From: UBA8110 sp964597275
GTDB taxonomy: Bacteria > SAR324 > NAC60-12
Length of the DNA stretch: 25,965 nt
Direction of reading: 5' to 3'
Assembly (NCBI GenBank): GCA_964597275.1
Contig: CAZQXS010000046.1
Location: forward strand, 1 to 25,965
Below the pieces are notes generated by a model, which had not been told where the DNA came from, did not search any database, and saw only the letters and a list, made by a program, of their open reading frames with translations. Shown here in pieces: positions 1 through 8,092 of the stretch (positions within the stretch are counted from its first letter, which is position 1; each line of letters begins with the position of its first letter). The translations under genes and the position numbers were made by a program.

Positions 1-1618
1 TCTTCATTCCAGACTTCTGCCATCAGTTCGTTTGCTGGTCGCATCGCAAAATGCACAGTACGTTCACGAACTTCGACATGCGCCTTCACTCCGATTTCCG
101 CCCAATTCTCAACTATCAACTGAGCGATATCTGTCCATGCTCCAAACGCAGGGACCACACCAATTTCAATGTCTAGCGTTTTGCCGTTAGGCATCAAACG
201 AAAACCATCAGAACCTTTTTTCGGCATGATGCCATCGAGGATCTTGTTGGCTTTGCTGACATCGTACTGGGTGTACTTAAACGCATATTCATCTCCTGGG
301 TAATAGGGATGGAACGGAGCAGGAACCCCTTGACGGGATTCACCAAGCCCAAAGAATGCAAGTTCTTTGATTCCGTCACGGTCGATTGCATGTGAAAGGG
401 CAATCCGAAACTGTTTGTTTCGGAAAAATTCTCCTTCTGGACCCTGCCAAGTTTGATTGAACATGACCACGGCATCAGAACCACCAAAGGTTGGCCAAGT
501 CACAACACGGTAATTGCTCTGACCTTCATTCTCCTTGAGTACCGGATAAGTACTCATATTGATGTGACGTCCCTGGAAGTCGATCTCTCCCGAAACCGCA
601 GCAAGGTTCAAAGTTTCCTTGTCAGCAAAAAACGTGAAGTGGATTTCATCGATGTAAGGCAACTGGTTGCCTGCTGGATCAACTCCTACAAAGTAGGGAT
701 TGCGTTTGATCCTGAAGACACGATCCGAAACGGTGGAACCGTTTGGCACCCATCCTGCCATTCCGGGTCTATTCCCGCTCAAATGAGGTAGAGCTTCAAC
801 TGCAAACAGTTGTGTCCATGTATCGAACCCGGCCGCTTTGACTTTTTTCTCCAAACTGGACTTGGAGGCATGTTTTGGGTGGAACTGCTTTAGATAATGT
901 GCCGGTACGAAGACCAAGTTACTGATTGATTTATCCGCACCATCCATGTTCGCAAGGTTCAGCAGGAACGCCGTGTTCGGCTGCTTGTAGGACCATTTGA
1001 CCATGTAGTTGCTGAGTTTTTCGACTTTGGCCATTGAGCCATCATCATTCTTCATCCAGTTGGCACCACCCGGCATCAAATCTTTGTTAAGCAGAATATC
1101 GTTGTACCAGAACATGATATCGTCTGCGGTGAAAGGTTGACCATCCGACCATTTAGCACCTGGACGCAGACGGACAATCCACTCTGTAAAATTCACATTC
1201 GATTCCCAGCCGGAAGCGATATGCGGAACTACTTGACTACCGTCTGGTGCAAAACGTACGAGCGCATCGTAAACAGCACGGGTGTAGTTATTGTGATCAC
1301 CAGGCCCCAAGAATGCACGACGCAGAATTCCACCGTATTGACCGATTTCGTCCACCACCGGCAACATCAAAGGAATCTCAGGAAGNNNNNNNNNNNNNNN
1401 NNNNNNNNNNNNNNNNNNNNNNNNNNNNNNNNNNNNNNNNNNNNNNNNNNNNNNNNNNNNNNNNNNNNNNNNNNNNNNNNNNNNNCTGGAGGCAGTTTTC
1501 CTGCTTTCACTAAAGCGGAAAATTGCGGAGCTTCTTTTGCGGATATGACTGCGGCACCAAAGATGGTGACTAGGCCAAATATTCCCATCCATCGGATGGT
1601 ATTTAGTATAGTTTTCAA
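1..1618 (-). CDS. ABC transporter solute-binding protein, family 5 (peptide/oligosaccharide type), partial and gapped
   Basis: Secreted, ligand-binding component of an ABC importer. It starts at a TTG (1618) with a GGAG Shine-Dalgarno 5 nt upstream. The N-terminus is a signal peptide: a basic start (MKTILNTIRW), a hydrophobic core and a cleavage-like AVISA/KEA. After the N gap the frame reads for about 460 codons to the left edge. Family-5 features include EIGQYGG, the 'W-S-D-G-Q-P-F-T-A-D-D-I-M-F-W' ligand-domain motif, and 'RIALSHAIDRDGI'. The segments before and after the gap are in different frames as printed, because the gap length is a placeholder (see gap entry). It is last of the visible minus-strand operon, 109 bp after the deaminase gene. 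Permease and ATPase genes would be expected beyond the left edge. The family is certain; the ligand is inferred from neighbours to be an amino sugar or its oligomer. Confidence 0.9.
1386..1485. other. Assembly gap (100 N) inside the solute-binding protein gene
   Basis: Exactly 100 unknown bases. Upstream coding sequence ends one base into a codon after ...GKLPP, and downstream sequence resumes as LPEIPL in a frame that needs a gap of 3n+2 bases. Family-5 proteins commonly read LPPVEERLPE here, which would need only about 11 missing bases. The 100 Ns are therefore probably a scaffolding placeholder and not a true length. Confidence 0.95.
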
Positions 1619-1654
1619 ATTGTCTCCATTTATATGAAGGTTAATAAAATTGCC

Positions 1655-1684
1655 GTTTAAGAATTAAACAGCAGTTATGTTTAA
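1655..1684. promoter_or_regulatory. Three GTTTAA half-sites in the deaminase/binding-protein spacer
   Basis: The AT-rich 109-bp spacer upstream of the binding-protein gene carries GTTTAA (1655-1660), TTAAAC (1664-1669) and GTTTAA (1679-1684), an alternating inverted repeat. Low GC makes chance occurrence plausible. It could be a regulator site or part of an internal promoter for the transporter; no convincing -35/-10 pair was found here. Confidence 0.25.
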
Positions 1685-1727
1685 TATATTTATGTCATTT
1701 CATGCCATAGGCTCCTCCATTTCAGGT

Positions 1728-2504
1728 TTATAAACTAGCAGAAGATTCTGAATCCAAGTATAAGTTAGCATGTTTCAGAGTTCTTAAAATTGATCCAGGG
1801 GTTTTTTCAGAAACTGGCTCATTAAGACAGGAGCGTACAGCCTCAGCCTTGCGTTTTTCGGGAACAATACAAAGGATCGTTTTCGGTGCTAGCAAAGCGG
1901 GAATCGTTAGAGTTATCGCATGTGTGGGGACTTCTGAAAGCGATCGAAAATGTCCCTCACCTACTTGCTGCTTACGGCTGACTTCCGCAAGTTTAACAAC
2001 CTTTACCCAGTGCGGATCGTTAAAGAACGCTTCAGGAGGATCGTTGAAAGCAATATGTCCGTTCTCGCCCCAACCCATGGCAACCAGATCAGCAGGATAG
2101 TCCCTGAGAAGTTGTTCATAGTCCCTACAGGCCTGTTCGATATCATCCGGGCTATTTGGTACCGGATGAAATGCTCTGGGATTCACATGCTGAATGAAGT
2201 GTTCCTTCAGAAAAAGCGGGAAACTTGCTGGGTGAGTTGGAGCCAGCCCAAGGTATTCATCCATATGGAAGATCCTCACTTTATTCCAGTCGATTCCGTC
2301 CAATTCCTTCAATGCGTGAAGAAATGTTAACTGTGAGTTGCCAGTAGCGAGTATAATACTGGCTTCACCACGCTCTGAAATCGCTTTTAAGATCTTTTTC
2401 CGGGCATCAAAAGCCGCGGCTTGCCCCATTGCTAAATTATCGGCATATATGGAAACAGGCAGATAATCTACCTGCATTTTTTTTATTGGTAGTGGATTTA
2501 TCAT
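1728..2504 (-). CDS. nagB: Glucosamine-6-phosphate deaminase family (NagB-like)
   Basis: Predicted cytoplasmic aldose-ketose isomerase/deaminase converting glucosamine-6-phosphate to fructose-6-phosphate plus ammonia. The 258 residues match the usual ~260. Seen: phosphate-loop ILATGNSQL (about 51-59), FHMDEYLGL with D82 (the D72 position of E. coli NagB), GWGENGHIAFNDPP with H150 (the H143 position), and C-terminal TPGSILRTLKHANLYLD. D155 stands where E. coli has catalytic E148, and N148 where it has D141; similar changes occur in other NagB paralogs, so the exact substrate could differ. The ATG at 2504 has no clear Shine-Dalgarno; M10 is an alternative start. It lies 133 bp after the aldo/keto reductase gene in the same operon, in an AT-rich spacer without a GC-rich terminator. 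Family assignment is firm, the substrate moderately so. Confidence 0.87.
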   Translation of the reverse strand: MINPLPIKKMQVDYLPVSIYADNLAMGQAAAFDARKKILKAISERGEASIILATGNSQLTFLHALKELDGIDWNKVRIFHMDEYLGLAPTHPASFPLFLKEHFIQHVNPRAFHPVPNSPDDIEQACRDYEQLLRDYPADLVAMGWGENGHIAFNDPPEAFFNDPHWVKVVKLAEVSRKQQVGEGHFRSLSEVPTHAITLTIPALLAPKTILCIVPEKRKAEAVRSCLNEPVSEKTPGSILRTLKHANLYLDSESSASL

Positions 2505-2637
2505 GTTTTTATGGTTTCATCAGGTAATATATGTTTTTTGAAAAAATTTTCAATTTTTATGATAATGAGTTTGTCAAATAAAGTAAAAGAAGGATCTGAG
2601 AAATAGTTCATGCCGATTCAGACAGTTTTATTTCTGT

Positions 2638-3693
2638 TTAGTTCCTATCCATAGGATGCCGGAAGTGTCCAGGAGAGAATTCCTCGATTCCGGAGATATT
2701 GGCATAACTAGAATCAACCCACTCCATGGGATAGCCTTGGCTGAAATTGCTGGCGTTAGCCAGTCTTTCGTGGTGCTCAGGCGATAAGTTCCATTCAGAA
2801 ACATGGAGGGAATCATTCAATTGTTCCACTGTGCGAGGACCGATGATTACCGAGGTGACACGCCGGTCATACAGTAACCAAGCGAGAGAGAGTTGAGAGA
2901 GTTTTTTGTTAGTTTCATTCGAAATTATCTTAAGTTCGTCAACTACGTCAAATGCAGCATCACTAAAGTAACGTGGGATATCGATGTTTTTGCGGTAGGA
3001 AATTCGCGAACCCTCAGGAGGTGCTTGATCCCTTTCATAACGTCCACTCAGAAATCCGCTAGCCAACGGACTCCAGCAAAGCAACCCTAGTCCTTGATCC
3101 GCACAAGCAGGAAGAATTTCACGTTCTATATCGCGTCGCACTATGTTATATAGATGCTGACCGCTGACGAAACGCTCTAGTCCGTAGCGTTCCGCAAGTG
3201 CATTGGCCTTGACGATCTGCCATCCGTAATAATTGCTACAGCCAATGTAACGCACTTTACCTTGTCGAACGAGATCGTCAAGTGCTCTCATCGTTTCCTC
3301 CATCGGTGTAAACCAATCAGGACCGTGAACTTGGTAAAGGTCGATGTAATCCGTTTTCAATCGTCTTATACTGTTTTCAACGGCCTCAAGAATATTTTTT
3401 CGTGAGAGTCCTTTGGAGTTGGGACTATCACCCATACGGAACCAGGACTTAGTAGCGATGACCAAGTCTTCACGCTGGTGATCTTGCAAAGCTAGCCCAA
3501 GTATCTCTTCTGAAATTCCATCACTGTAAACATCTGCTGTGTCGATAAAATTACCCCCTGATTCAATGAATTCTCCAAGAATTTTGCTGGAGACCTGCTT
3601 GTCGCATCCCCAATTCTTCATCCCAAAGTTCATCGTGCCAAGGCATATCCGAGAGACTAGCAACCCTGATCTTCCCAAATAACGGTAATTCAT
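2638..3693 (-). CDS. Aldo/keto reductase
   Basis: NAD(P)H-dependent TIM-barrel oxidoreductase of 351 residues. The full catalytic tetrad is visible: D51 and Y56 in FIDTADVYSDG, K82 in VIATKSW, H123 in DLYQVHGPD. Substrate and cofactor segments follow (RYIGCSNYYGW, GLLCWSPLASGFLSGRY), then the C-terminal cofactor motif VIIGPRTVEQLNDSL. This layout is that of the subgroup related to YajO/Tas and potassium-channel beta subunits, which act on sugars and small aldehydes. The gene starts 44 bp after the epimerase stop, in the same operon. In this context the likely role is oxidation or reduction of a sugar or sugar-derived aldehyde; the exact substrate cannot be read from sequence. Confidence 0.92.
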   Translation of the reverse strand: MNYRYLGRSGLLVSRICLGTMNFGMKNWGCDKQVSSKILGEFIESGGNFIDTADVYSDGISEEILGLALQDHQREDLVIATKSWFRMGDSPNSKGLSRKNILEAVENSIRRLKTDYIDLYQVHGPDWFTPMEETMRALDDLVRQGKVRYIGCSNYYGWQIVKANALAERYGLERFVSGQHLYNIVRRDIEREILPACADQGLGLLCWSPLASGFLSGRYERDQAPPEGSRISYRKNIDIPRYFSDAAFDVVDELKIISNETNKKLSQLSLAWLLYDRRVTSVIIGPRTVEQLNDSLHVSEWNLSPEHHERLANASNFSQGYPMEWVDSSYANISGIEEFSPGHFRHPMDRN

Positions 3694-3737
3694 ACGATGT
3701 CTTTACCTTTCAATGTTTTGATAGTGAAAATCATGTC

Positions 3738-4952
3738 CTAATCCTGAACTTTATTTGACTCACCAGCAAGTCTTTTAAGAATGAGCATGGAGTAAATCAA
3801 CGCCCTGGGTAAGTGAAAGGGATCCTTTACTGGAAGATTCTTCAAATACGGTCTCATTGGTATCCCATCACGGTTCAAATTGTGAAACCATTCTCCATGC
3901 TGTTGGTTTGGGAAGTGGGAAAAAGTGTATTCGTGTACTTTCCAGTACCATTCTATTGCCCATTCAGCATGATTGATTTCATAAGCTTGCAACAACGCAA
4001 GAAGGCTTTCTGTGTGCGGCCACCAGATTTTAGCATCAGGCATGTGCCAGGCTGCGTTTCCATTGTCAGCGTGGCACGCCAGACTAATTCCACCAAAGTC
4101 CGAATCCCAACCAAATTCCAGATGCCAACGTATTGTTTCCAACACAATCTTGAGCCGATCCGAAAGACCGTGATGGCTGTAGATGCGTGCCATGAACCAC
4201 ATGCTTTCAATGACATGACCGGGAACAATCGTTTTGCCTATATCACTGTCTACGAGTTCCCCTCCTGGACGCACGAATTCGTAGAGTAGTTTTTTCCCTG
4301 GTTTGAGATGTTGCGTCATTATTCGTTCTGCTAATACTAAAGCACGGTCTTTAATATCCTTATTTCCTGACAAACAGCCAAGATCATGGAAAACAAGTGC
4401 AAAAATCATCAGAGGACCATGCGCTTGGAACCCAGTTGGGATAGGATGCGGTTGAGTTTGGAAACTTGAATGATCGTCGAGTTGAGGACTAACATACTTG
4501 AATGAGTCCAAGGAAACATCCAAAGACTCTGAATCTCCAGTTGCCCTTGCAAATTCAGTTAAACCATAAGTACAGAAAGCATTGACATAAATGCTCTGTG
4601 ACGCCTTTTTTGGAGAGCCATCCGCATTCAAACTGAAGAACCAGTCTCCGTCAGGAGTGCGCCCTTTATCAATAAGTAATCTGGCGATCGGCGTAGCTAT
4701 TTCTAGCCACTTCGGATCGCCGTCGAAATCGTTGTATAGCGAACTGAACACCCACAGCGCCCTGCCTTGCGACCATAAGAATTTTTCCGTGGAAACCAGG
4801 TTTCCATCATCATTCACACAGTTGTTGAAACCCCCTACCTCATGATCTACGCAATGTTCCAACCAGAAAGGCAGAATTTGCTGCTTCAGGTGGTTTTCAA
4901 AAAACTGCAACAGTTCATGAAATTCCAGCCGTTCAGTGGACTTGGAACTCAT
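3738..4952 (-). CDS. N-acylglucosamine 2-epimerase (AGE) family protein
   Basis: An (alpha/alpha)6-barrel epimerase/isomerase of 404 residues, the usual AGE length. AGE enzymes interconvert GlcNAc and ManNAc, and relatives act on mannose, cellobiose or sulfoquinovose. Seen: HEVGGFNN near 37-44, the barrel motif KFLWSQGRALW with R64, VPGHVIESMWF with H246, KIWWPHTESL with E315, and DPFHLPRAL with H380. H246 and H380 match the two catalytic histidines of mammalian renin-binding protein (H248, H382), so it should be active. Its ATG overlaps the TGA of the upstream dioxygenase gene (ATGA), implying coupled translation. With a NagB-type enzyme in the operon, an N-acylated hexosamine is the most likely substrate; a neutral sugar remains possible. 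Confidence 0.9.
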   Translation of the reverse strand: MSSKSTERLEFHELLQFFENHLKQQILPFWLEHCVDHEVGGFNNCVNDDGNLVSTEKFLWSQGRALWVFSSLYNDFDGDPKWLEIATPIARLLIDKGRTPDGDWFFSLNADGSPKKASQSIYVNAFCTYGLTEFARATGDSESLDVSLDSFKYVSPQLDDHSSFQTQPHPIPTGFQAHGPLMIFALVFHDLGCLSGNKDIKDRALVLAERIMTQHLKPGKKLLYEFVRPGGELVDSDIGKTIVPGHVIESMWFMARIYSHHGLSDRLKIVLETIRWHLEFGWDSDFGGISLACHADNGNAAWHMPDAKIWWPHTESLLALLQAYEINHAEWAIEWYWKVHEYTFSHFPNQQHGEWFHNLNRDGIPMRPYLKNLPVKDPFHLPRALIYSMLILKRLAGESNKVQD

Positions 4953-5794
4953 GCGGATGAAAGGGAGTTTGAATTTTTCATACTCGATGCACTGTGCCCA
5001 TCCTGTGCCCCCATAGATTCCAAATCGGAATGCTCTTTAAAACGTTTGATGCCCACTGTTCTGATCGCCGTATCCGGAACCTTCTTAATCGGGGTATAGC
5101 GTGGGTGATGAGATTCCTTGTAAGGATTGTTACGTGCAGCGTTATAGCAGCAAATCAGTGACCAACGCGGATTTGGAGAACGGTTTTGATCGGAGCGATG
5201 GAGCAGATTGCAATGAAAGAATAAAGCATCACCGGGTTCCATTTCCACATAGACAAGATCAAAGATCTTCATGGCTTCCTCGACACGCTCCATTTCGGCG
5301 CCGGTCTGGTCTCCTGTTTGTTTGTGATCAATACGCCCCAAATGATGTGATTGCCGCAAAACCTGTAAGCATCCGTTTCCACGTTTTGCCGGATCCACAG
5401 CGATCATTACGCTGGATAGAAGTGGCTGCAGGCATCCGTTTTGATACCAGTAGCCATAGTCCTGATGCCACTCCCATGCTCCACCGATTTCCGCATCCTT
5501 CAAAATCATTTTGGAGTGGTAGTGATAGACCTCGCCATCCAGCAACACTTCCATGCTGTTCACAATGCGATGGCATCTGGCAAACATGCCGTAGATTGTA
5601 TCTCCCGGGTGATTCCAAAGCGACAGACGAACGGTGCCGCCCTGCACGTCCTTTCTTCTTTGGCTCCTTCGTTCAAGTTCGCGGTCCATCTTCGCGGCAC
5701 GGCTGAGCAGGCCGATCTCCTCCTGATCAAACAGCTCATTGACCAAAAGGAAACCATCTCTCTGGTACGCTTTGATTTGTTCCTGATTGAACAT
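4949..5794 (-). CDS. Phytanoyl-CoA dioxygenase (PhyH) family Fe(II)/2-oxoglutarate oxygenase
   Basis: Cytoplasmic non-heme iron oxygenase of 281 residues with a PhyH jelly-roll. The facial triad is visible as H110 and D112 (EWHQDYGYW) and H199 (NLLHRSDQN), with R210 (NPRWSL), 11 residues later, as 2-oxoglutarate ligand. I chose the ATG at 5794 because MFNQEQIKAYQRDGFLLV is the normal PhyH start. A longer frame from 5851 would overlap the regulator gene by 23 nt and add residues with no family match. The downstream epimerase start overlaps its stop. PhyH relatives act on small acids, amino acids and natural products as well as acyl-CoA. In a sugar operon it may hydroxylate or demethylate an unusual amino-sugar derivative; this is inference. 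The C-terminal ~30 residues are low-complexity and Ser-rich. Confidence 0.9.
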   Translation of the reverse strand: MFNQEQIKAYQRDGFLLVNELFDQEEIGLLSRAAKMDRELERRSQRRKDVQGGTVRLSLWNHPGDTIYGMFARCHRIVNSMEVLLDGEVYHYHSKMILKDAEIGGAWEWHQDYGYWYQNGCLQPLLSSVMIAVDPAKRGNGCLQVLRQSHHLGRIDHKQTGDQTGAEMERVEEAMKIFDLVYVEMEPGDALFFHCNLLHRSDQNRSPNPRWSLICCYNAARNNPYKESHHPRYTPIKKVPDTAIRTVGIKRFKEHSDLESMGAQDGHSASSMKNSNSLSSA

Positions 5795-5828
5795 CAGCGA
5801 AAGTTGGTGGAAACGGTTTGAAACAAGA

Positions 5829-6545
5829 TCAATCCACGAAGTACTCCCCATGTTCAGTGCGGACGCGTTCCAAATCCTGAAATACGGTGTTCAGGTGCAT
5901 CCGCATGGCCTCGACCGCCTGTGCTTCCTTGTGTGCGATGATCGCATCCAACACCGCACCGTGTTCCTTGGCAATGTCCAGACGCCGATCACGATACGGT
6001 AGGGAAAGACGGCGGACCCGGTCCATGTGCGACTTGGCGTTGTTGGTCATTTTCCAGAGTCGATCCCGGAACCGGAATTCTGCGATGGAGCGATGAAACT
6101 GCTCGTCCAAATCGAAGAGTTCATCAAAATCCTCCCATTCCAAGGCCTGTTTGTACTTTTCGACCAAACGTCTGGTTTTTGTCTGCCACTCGGGCGTTCC
6201 ATGTCGTGCAGCGTAGCCCGCCGTTGCCACTTCCAGCGCCTCCCGAATGAACTGGCTCTCGTGGACGGCCTCGATGCTGATGCGCGAAACATAAGTGCCT
6301 GTTTGAGGGAAGATTTCGACCAGCCCATCCACCTGAAGACGCAAGAGAGCTTCCCGGATTGGGGTTCGAGAGACCGAAAGACTTTCGCTCAACTCCCGCT
6401 CTTTCAGCATCTGTCCGGGGGGCAACTTGATGGAGATGATGGCATTGTGCAACAAGGTATGGGCCTGATCCACCATCGACTTTCGGCGGTTGATGGTGAA
6501 GTCCCCCAGCAAGGAATCTGAAGTGGCTGAACCTGCGTCTGTCAT
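5829..6545 (-). CDS. GntR family transcriptional regulator, FadR/FCD subfamily
   Basis: DNA-binding regulator of 238 residues. The N-terminal winged helix-turn-helix includes PPGQMLKERELSESLSVSRT (about 42-61) and PIREALLRL. The C-terminal FCD ligand domain keeps the metal-site pattern D147-x3-H151, H195 and H217. It is the first gene of the minus-strand sugar operon and is preceded by a good promoter whose -10 lies inside a palindrome, suggesting autoregulation and control of the operon (and possibly of divergent manD). The inducer is probably an acid or sugar intermediate of the pathway. It is clearly paralogous to the regulator at 8092-8793: same length, the same ESQFIRE and LDEQFH blocks, and the same 'NAK-x-HMDRV' block. 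Confidence 0.93.
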   Translation of the reverse strand: MTDAGSATSDSLLGDFTINRRKSMVDQAHTLLHNAIISIKLPPGQMLKERELSESLSVSRTPIREALLRLQVDGLVEIFPQTGTYVSRISIEAVHESQFIREALEVATAGYAARHGTPEWQTKTRRLVEKYKQALEWEDFDELFDLDEQFHRSIAEFRFRDRLWKMTNNAKSHMDRVRRLSLPYRDRRLDIAKEHGAVLDAIIAHKEAQAVEAMRMHLNTVFQDLERVRTEHGEYFVD

Positions 6546-6578
6546 CGGTTTTGGCTACTGAGTCGCAAACTTTTGTCT

Positions 6579-6592
6579 TGTAATATACTACA
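6579..6592. promoter_or_regulatory. Candidate FCD/GntR operator palindrome
   Basis: The 14-bp sequence TGTAATATACTACA is an imperfect palindrome (TGTA-n-TATA-n-TACA, only the n positions break symmetry). It overlaps the -10 box of the promoter for the regulator-led operon and lies in the divergent region shared with manD. Position and symmetry suit autorepression by the adjacent regulator. Binding is inferred. Confidence 0.5.
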
Positions 6593-6609
6593 GATCATTC
6601 TAATGTCAA
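6582..6609 (-). promoter_or_regulatory. Sigma-70 promoter for the regulator/amino-sugar operon
   Basis: On the minus strand: -35 TTGACA (6604-6609, perfect consensus), a 16-bp spacer, and -10 TATATT (6582-6587, five of six). Predicted transcription begins near 6575, leaving about 30 nt before the regulator ATG at 6545. Confidence 0.6.
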
Positions 6610-6788
6610 CCCTAAAATGAGGAGGGTTTGCGTAGCACGGGTTCCCTGCTCCTTAAGATCTGATGAGCTTGCCTACTGCGCAGGAGGATCGGTGAGGCAG
6701 GCTTGCGGACCCGCTCCTTCGGAGTGTTGAACGCCCAGCGGAAGGTGGCTGAAGTAACCTCCGCCATTTTTAATTTTTCTCTCCTTGC

Positions 6789-6818
6789 GAACGCGGAGCG
6801 GGTGATTGCTCCGCGTTC
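6789..6818 (+). promoter_or_regulatory. Perfect 11-bp hairpin in the manD leader
   Basis: GAACGCGGAGC (6789-6799), an 8-nt loop, and GCTCCGCGTTC (6808-6818) form a perfect GC-rich stem ending 25 nt before the manD ATG. No T-tract follows, so it is not a standard intrinsic terminator. It may be a translational control element, an attenuator or a mobile palindrome. The rest of the 298-bp divergent region (6546-6843) holds further weak complementarities such as GAGCTTGCCT with AGGCAGGCTTG. Confidence 0.5.
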
Positions 6819-6843
6819 ATCGAACTCCCAAAGCAAAACGACC

Positions 6844-8058
6844 ATGACTTTAAAAATCAGAGACGCGCGGGTGATCACCACCTGCCCCGGACGCAATTTT
6901 GTGACCTTGAAAATCCTCACGGATGAGGGGCTTTACGGGCTGGGGGATGCGACCCTGAACGGTCGGGAATTGGCGGTGGTGAGCTATTTGAAGGATCACG
7001 TCGTCCCCTGCTTGATCGGACGCGACCCCCACCAAATCGAGGACATCTGGCAGTACCTTTACCGTGGAGCGTACTGGAGGCGCGGCCCCGTGACCATGAC
7101 GGCGATTGCCGCTGTGGACACGGCACTTTGGGACATCAAGGCGAAGGCCGCAGGGCTGCCGCTCTACCAATTGCTCGGAGGGAGAAGCCGTGAGGGGGTG
7201 ATGGTCTATGGCCACGCCAACGGCAGGGACATCGAGGAGGCGACGGAGGAAGTGGGTAAATACCTTGGCTTGGGCTATAAGGCGGTTCGCGCCCAGTGCG
7301 GGATACCGGGATTGCCCAGCACTTACGGGGTGTCAGGGGACAAGCTTTTCTACGAACCTGCCGATGCCGAACTGCCCACCGAAAACGTCTGGTCCACTCC
7401 CAAGTACCTTGATCACGTTCCCCGGCTTTTTGAAAAACTGCGGGGCGTTTATGGCTGGGAGCCGCACTTGCTGCACGATGTCCACCACCGACTGACCCCC
7501 ATTGAGGCGGCAAGGCTGGGAAAGTCCTTGGAGCCGTATCGCTTGTTTTGGTTGGAGGACACCGTTCCTGCCGAAAATCCGGAAGGCTTCCGGTTGATTC
7601 GGCAGCACACGACCACTCCGCTGGCCGTGGGGGAGGTGTTCAACACGATTTGGGATTGCAAGCAACTCATTGAGGAGCAACTGATTGACTACATCCGGAC
7701 CACCGTGGTTCATGCGGGGGGCATCACTCACCTGCGGCGCATCGCCGACTTGGCTGCGCTCTATCACGTCCGCACCGGAAGCCACGGAGCCACCGACCTC
7801 TCGCCAATTTGCATGGGAGCCGCGCTGCATTTTGACCTGTGGGTGCCGAACTTCGGAATTCAGGAGTACATGCGGCACACCGAGGAAACCGATGCGGTGT
7901 TCCCGCACGCCTACCACTTCAAGGATGGCTTTTTGCACCCCGGCGAAGTCGCGGGGCATGGGGTGGACCTTGATGAAACGCTTGCGGCGAAGTACCCCTA
8001 CCAGCGGGCTTACCTTCCGGTGAACCGTTTGGAAGATGGAACTTTGTGGAACTGGTAA
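6844..8058 (+). CDS. manD: Mannonate dehydratase-type enolase superfamily enzyme (ManD/RspA)
   Basis: Mg-dependent dehydratase of 404 residues, predicted to turn D-mannonate (or D-gluconate) into 2-keto-3-deoxygluconate. The family-specific residues are present: R149 (KAVRAQCG) and Y161, metal ligands D212 (LLHDVHH), E238 (WLEDT) and E264 (AVGEVF), catalytic H214 and H314 (TGSHGATDLSP), and the closing LWNW. I chose the ATG at 6844 because MTLKIRDARVITTCPGRNFV is the family start; the frame is open back to 6703 but that stretch has no match and contains the hairpin. Some members of this family have little or no activity, so catalysis is likely rather than certain. It converges on the second GntR gene and diverges from the first. 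Symbol by family resemblance. Confidence 0.92.
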   Translation: MTLKIRDARVITTCPGRNFVTLKILTDEGLYGLGDATLNGRELAVVSYLKDHVVPCLIGRDPHQIEDIWQYLYRGAYWRRGPVTMTAIAAVDTALWDIKAKAAGLPLYQLLGGRSREGVMVYGHANGRDIEEATEEVGKYLGLGYKAVRAQCGIPGLPSTYGVSGDKLFYEPADAELPTENVWSTPKYLDHVPRLFEKLRGVYGWEPHLLHDVHHRLTPIEAARLGKSLEPYRLFWLEDTVPAENPEGFRLIRQHTTTPLAVGEVFNTIWDCKQLIEEQLIDYIRTTVVHAGGITHLRRIADLAALYHVRTGSHGATDLSPICMGAALHFDLWVPNFGIQEYMRHTEETDAVFPHAYHFKDGFLHPGEVAGHGVDLDETLAAKYPYQRAYLPVNRLEDGTLWNW

Positions 8059-8080
8059 GGATAGGCCGATCAGTAGCTAT

Positions 8081-8092
8081 ACTTGCGCAAGT
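8081..8092. terminator. Short palindrome between convergent manD and gntR genes
   Basis: ACTTGCGCAAGT is a perfect 12-bp palindrome in the 33-bp convergent gap. It is followed at once by TTACTTC-GT-GAAGTAA, which covers the regulator's stop codon. It may help separate convergent transcripts; no T-tract is present. Confidence 0.25.

Noticed and set aside
194..487. 97-codon frame on the minus strand
   Set aside because: Out of frame with the solute-binding protein, which reads through this region with clear family motifs.
1367..1618. Apparent frameshift or truncation of the solute-binding protein
   Set aside because: Explained by the arbitrary 100-N gap; both flanks are normal family sequence.
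2505..2637. Promoter for the deaminase gene from TTGACA in the AT-rich spacer
   Set aside because: The -35 match is good but no acceptable -10 lies 16-18 bp away.
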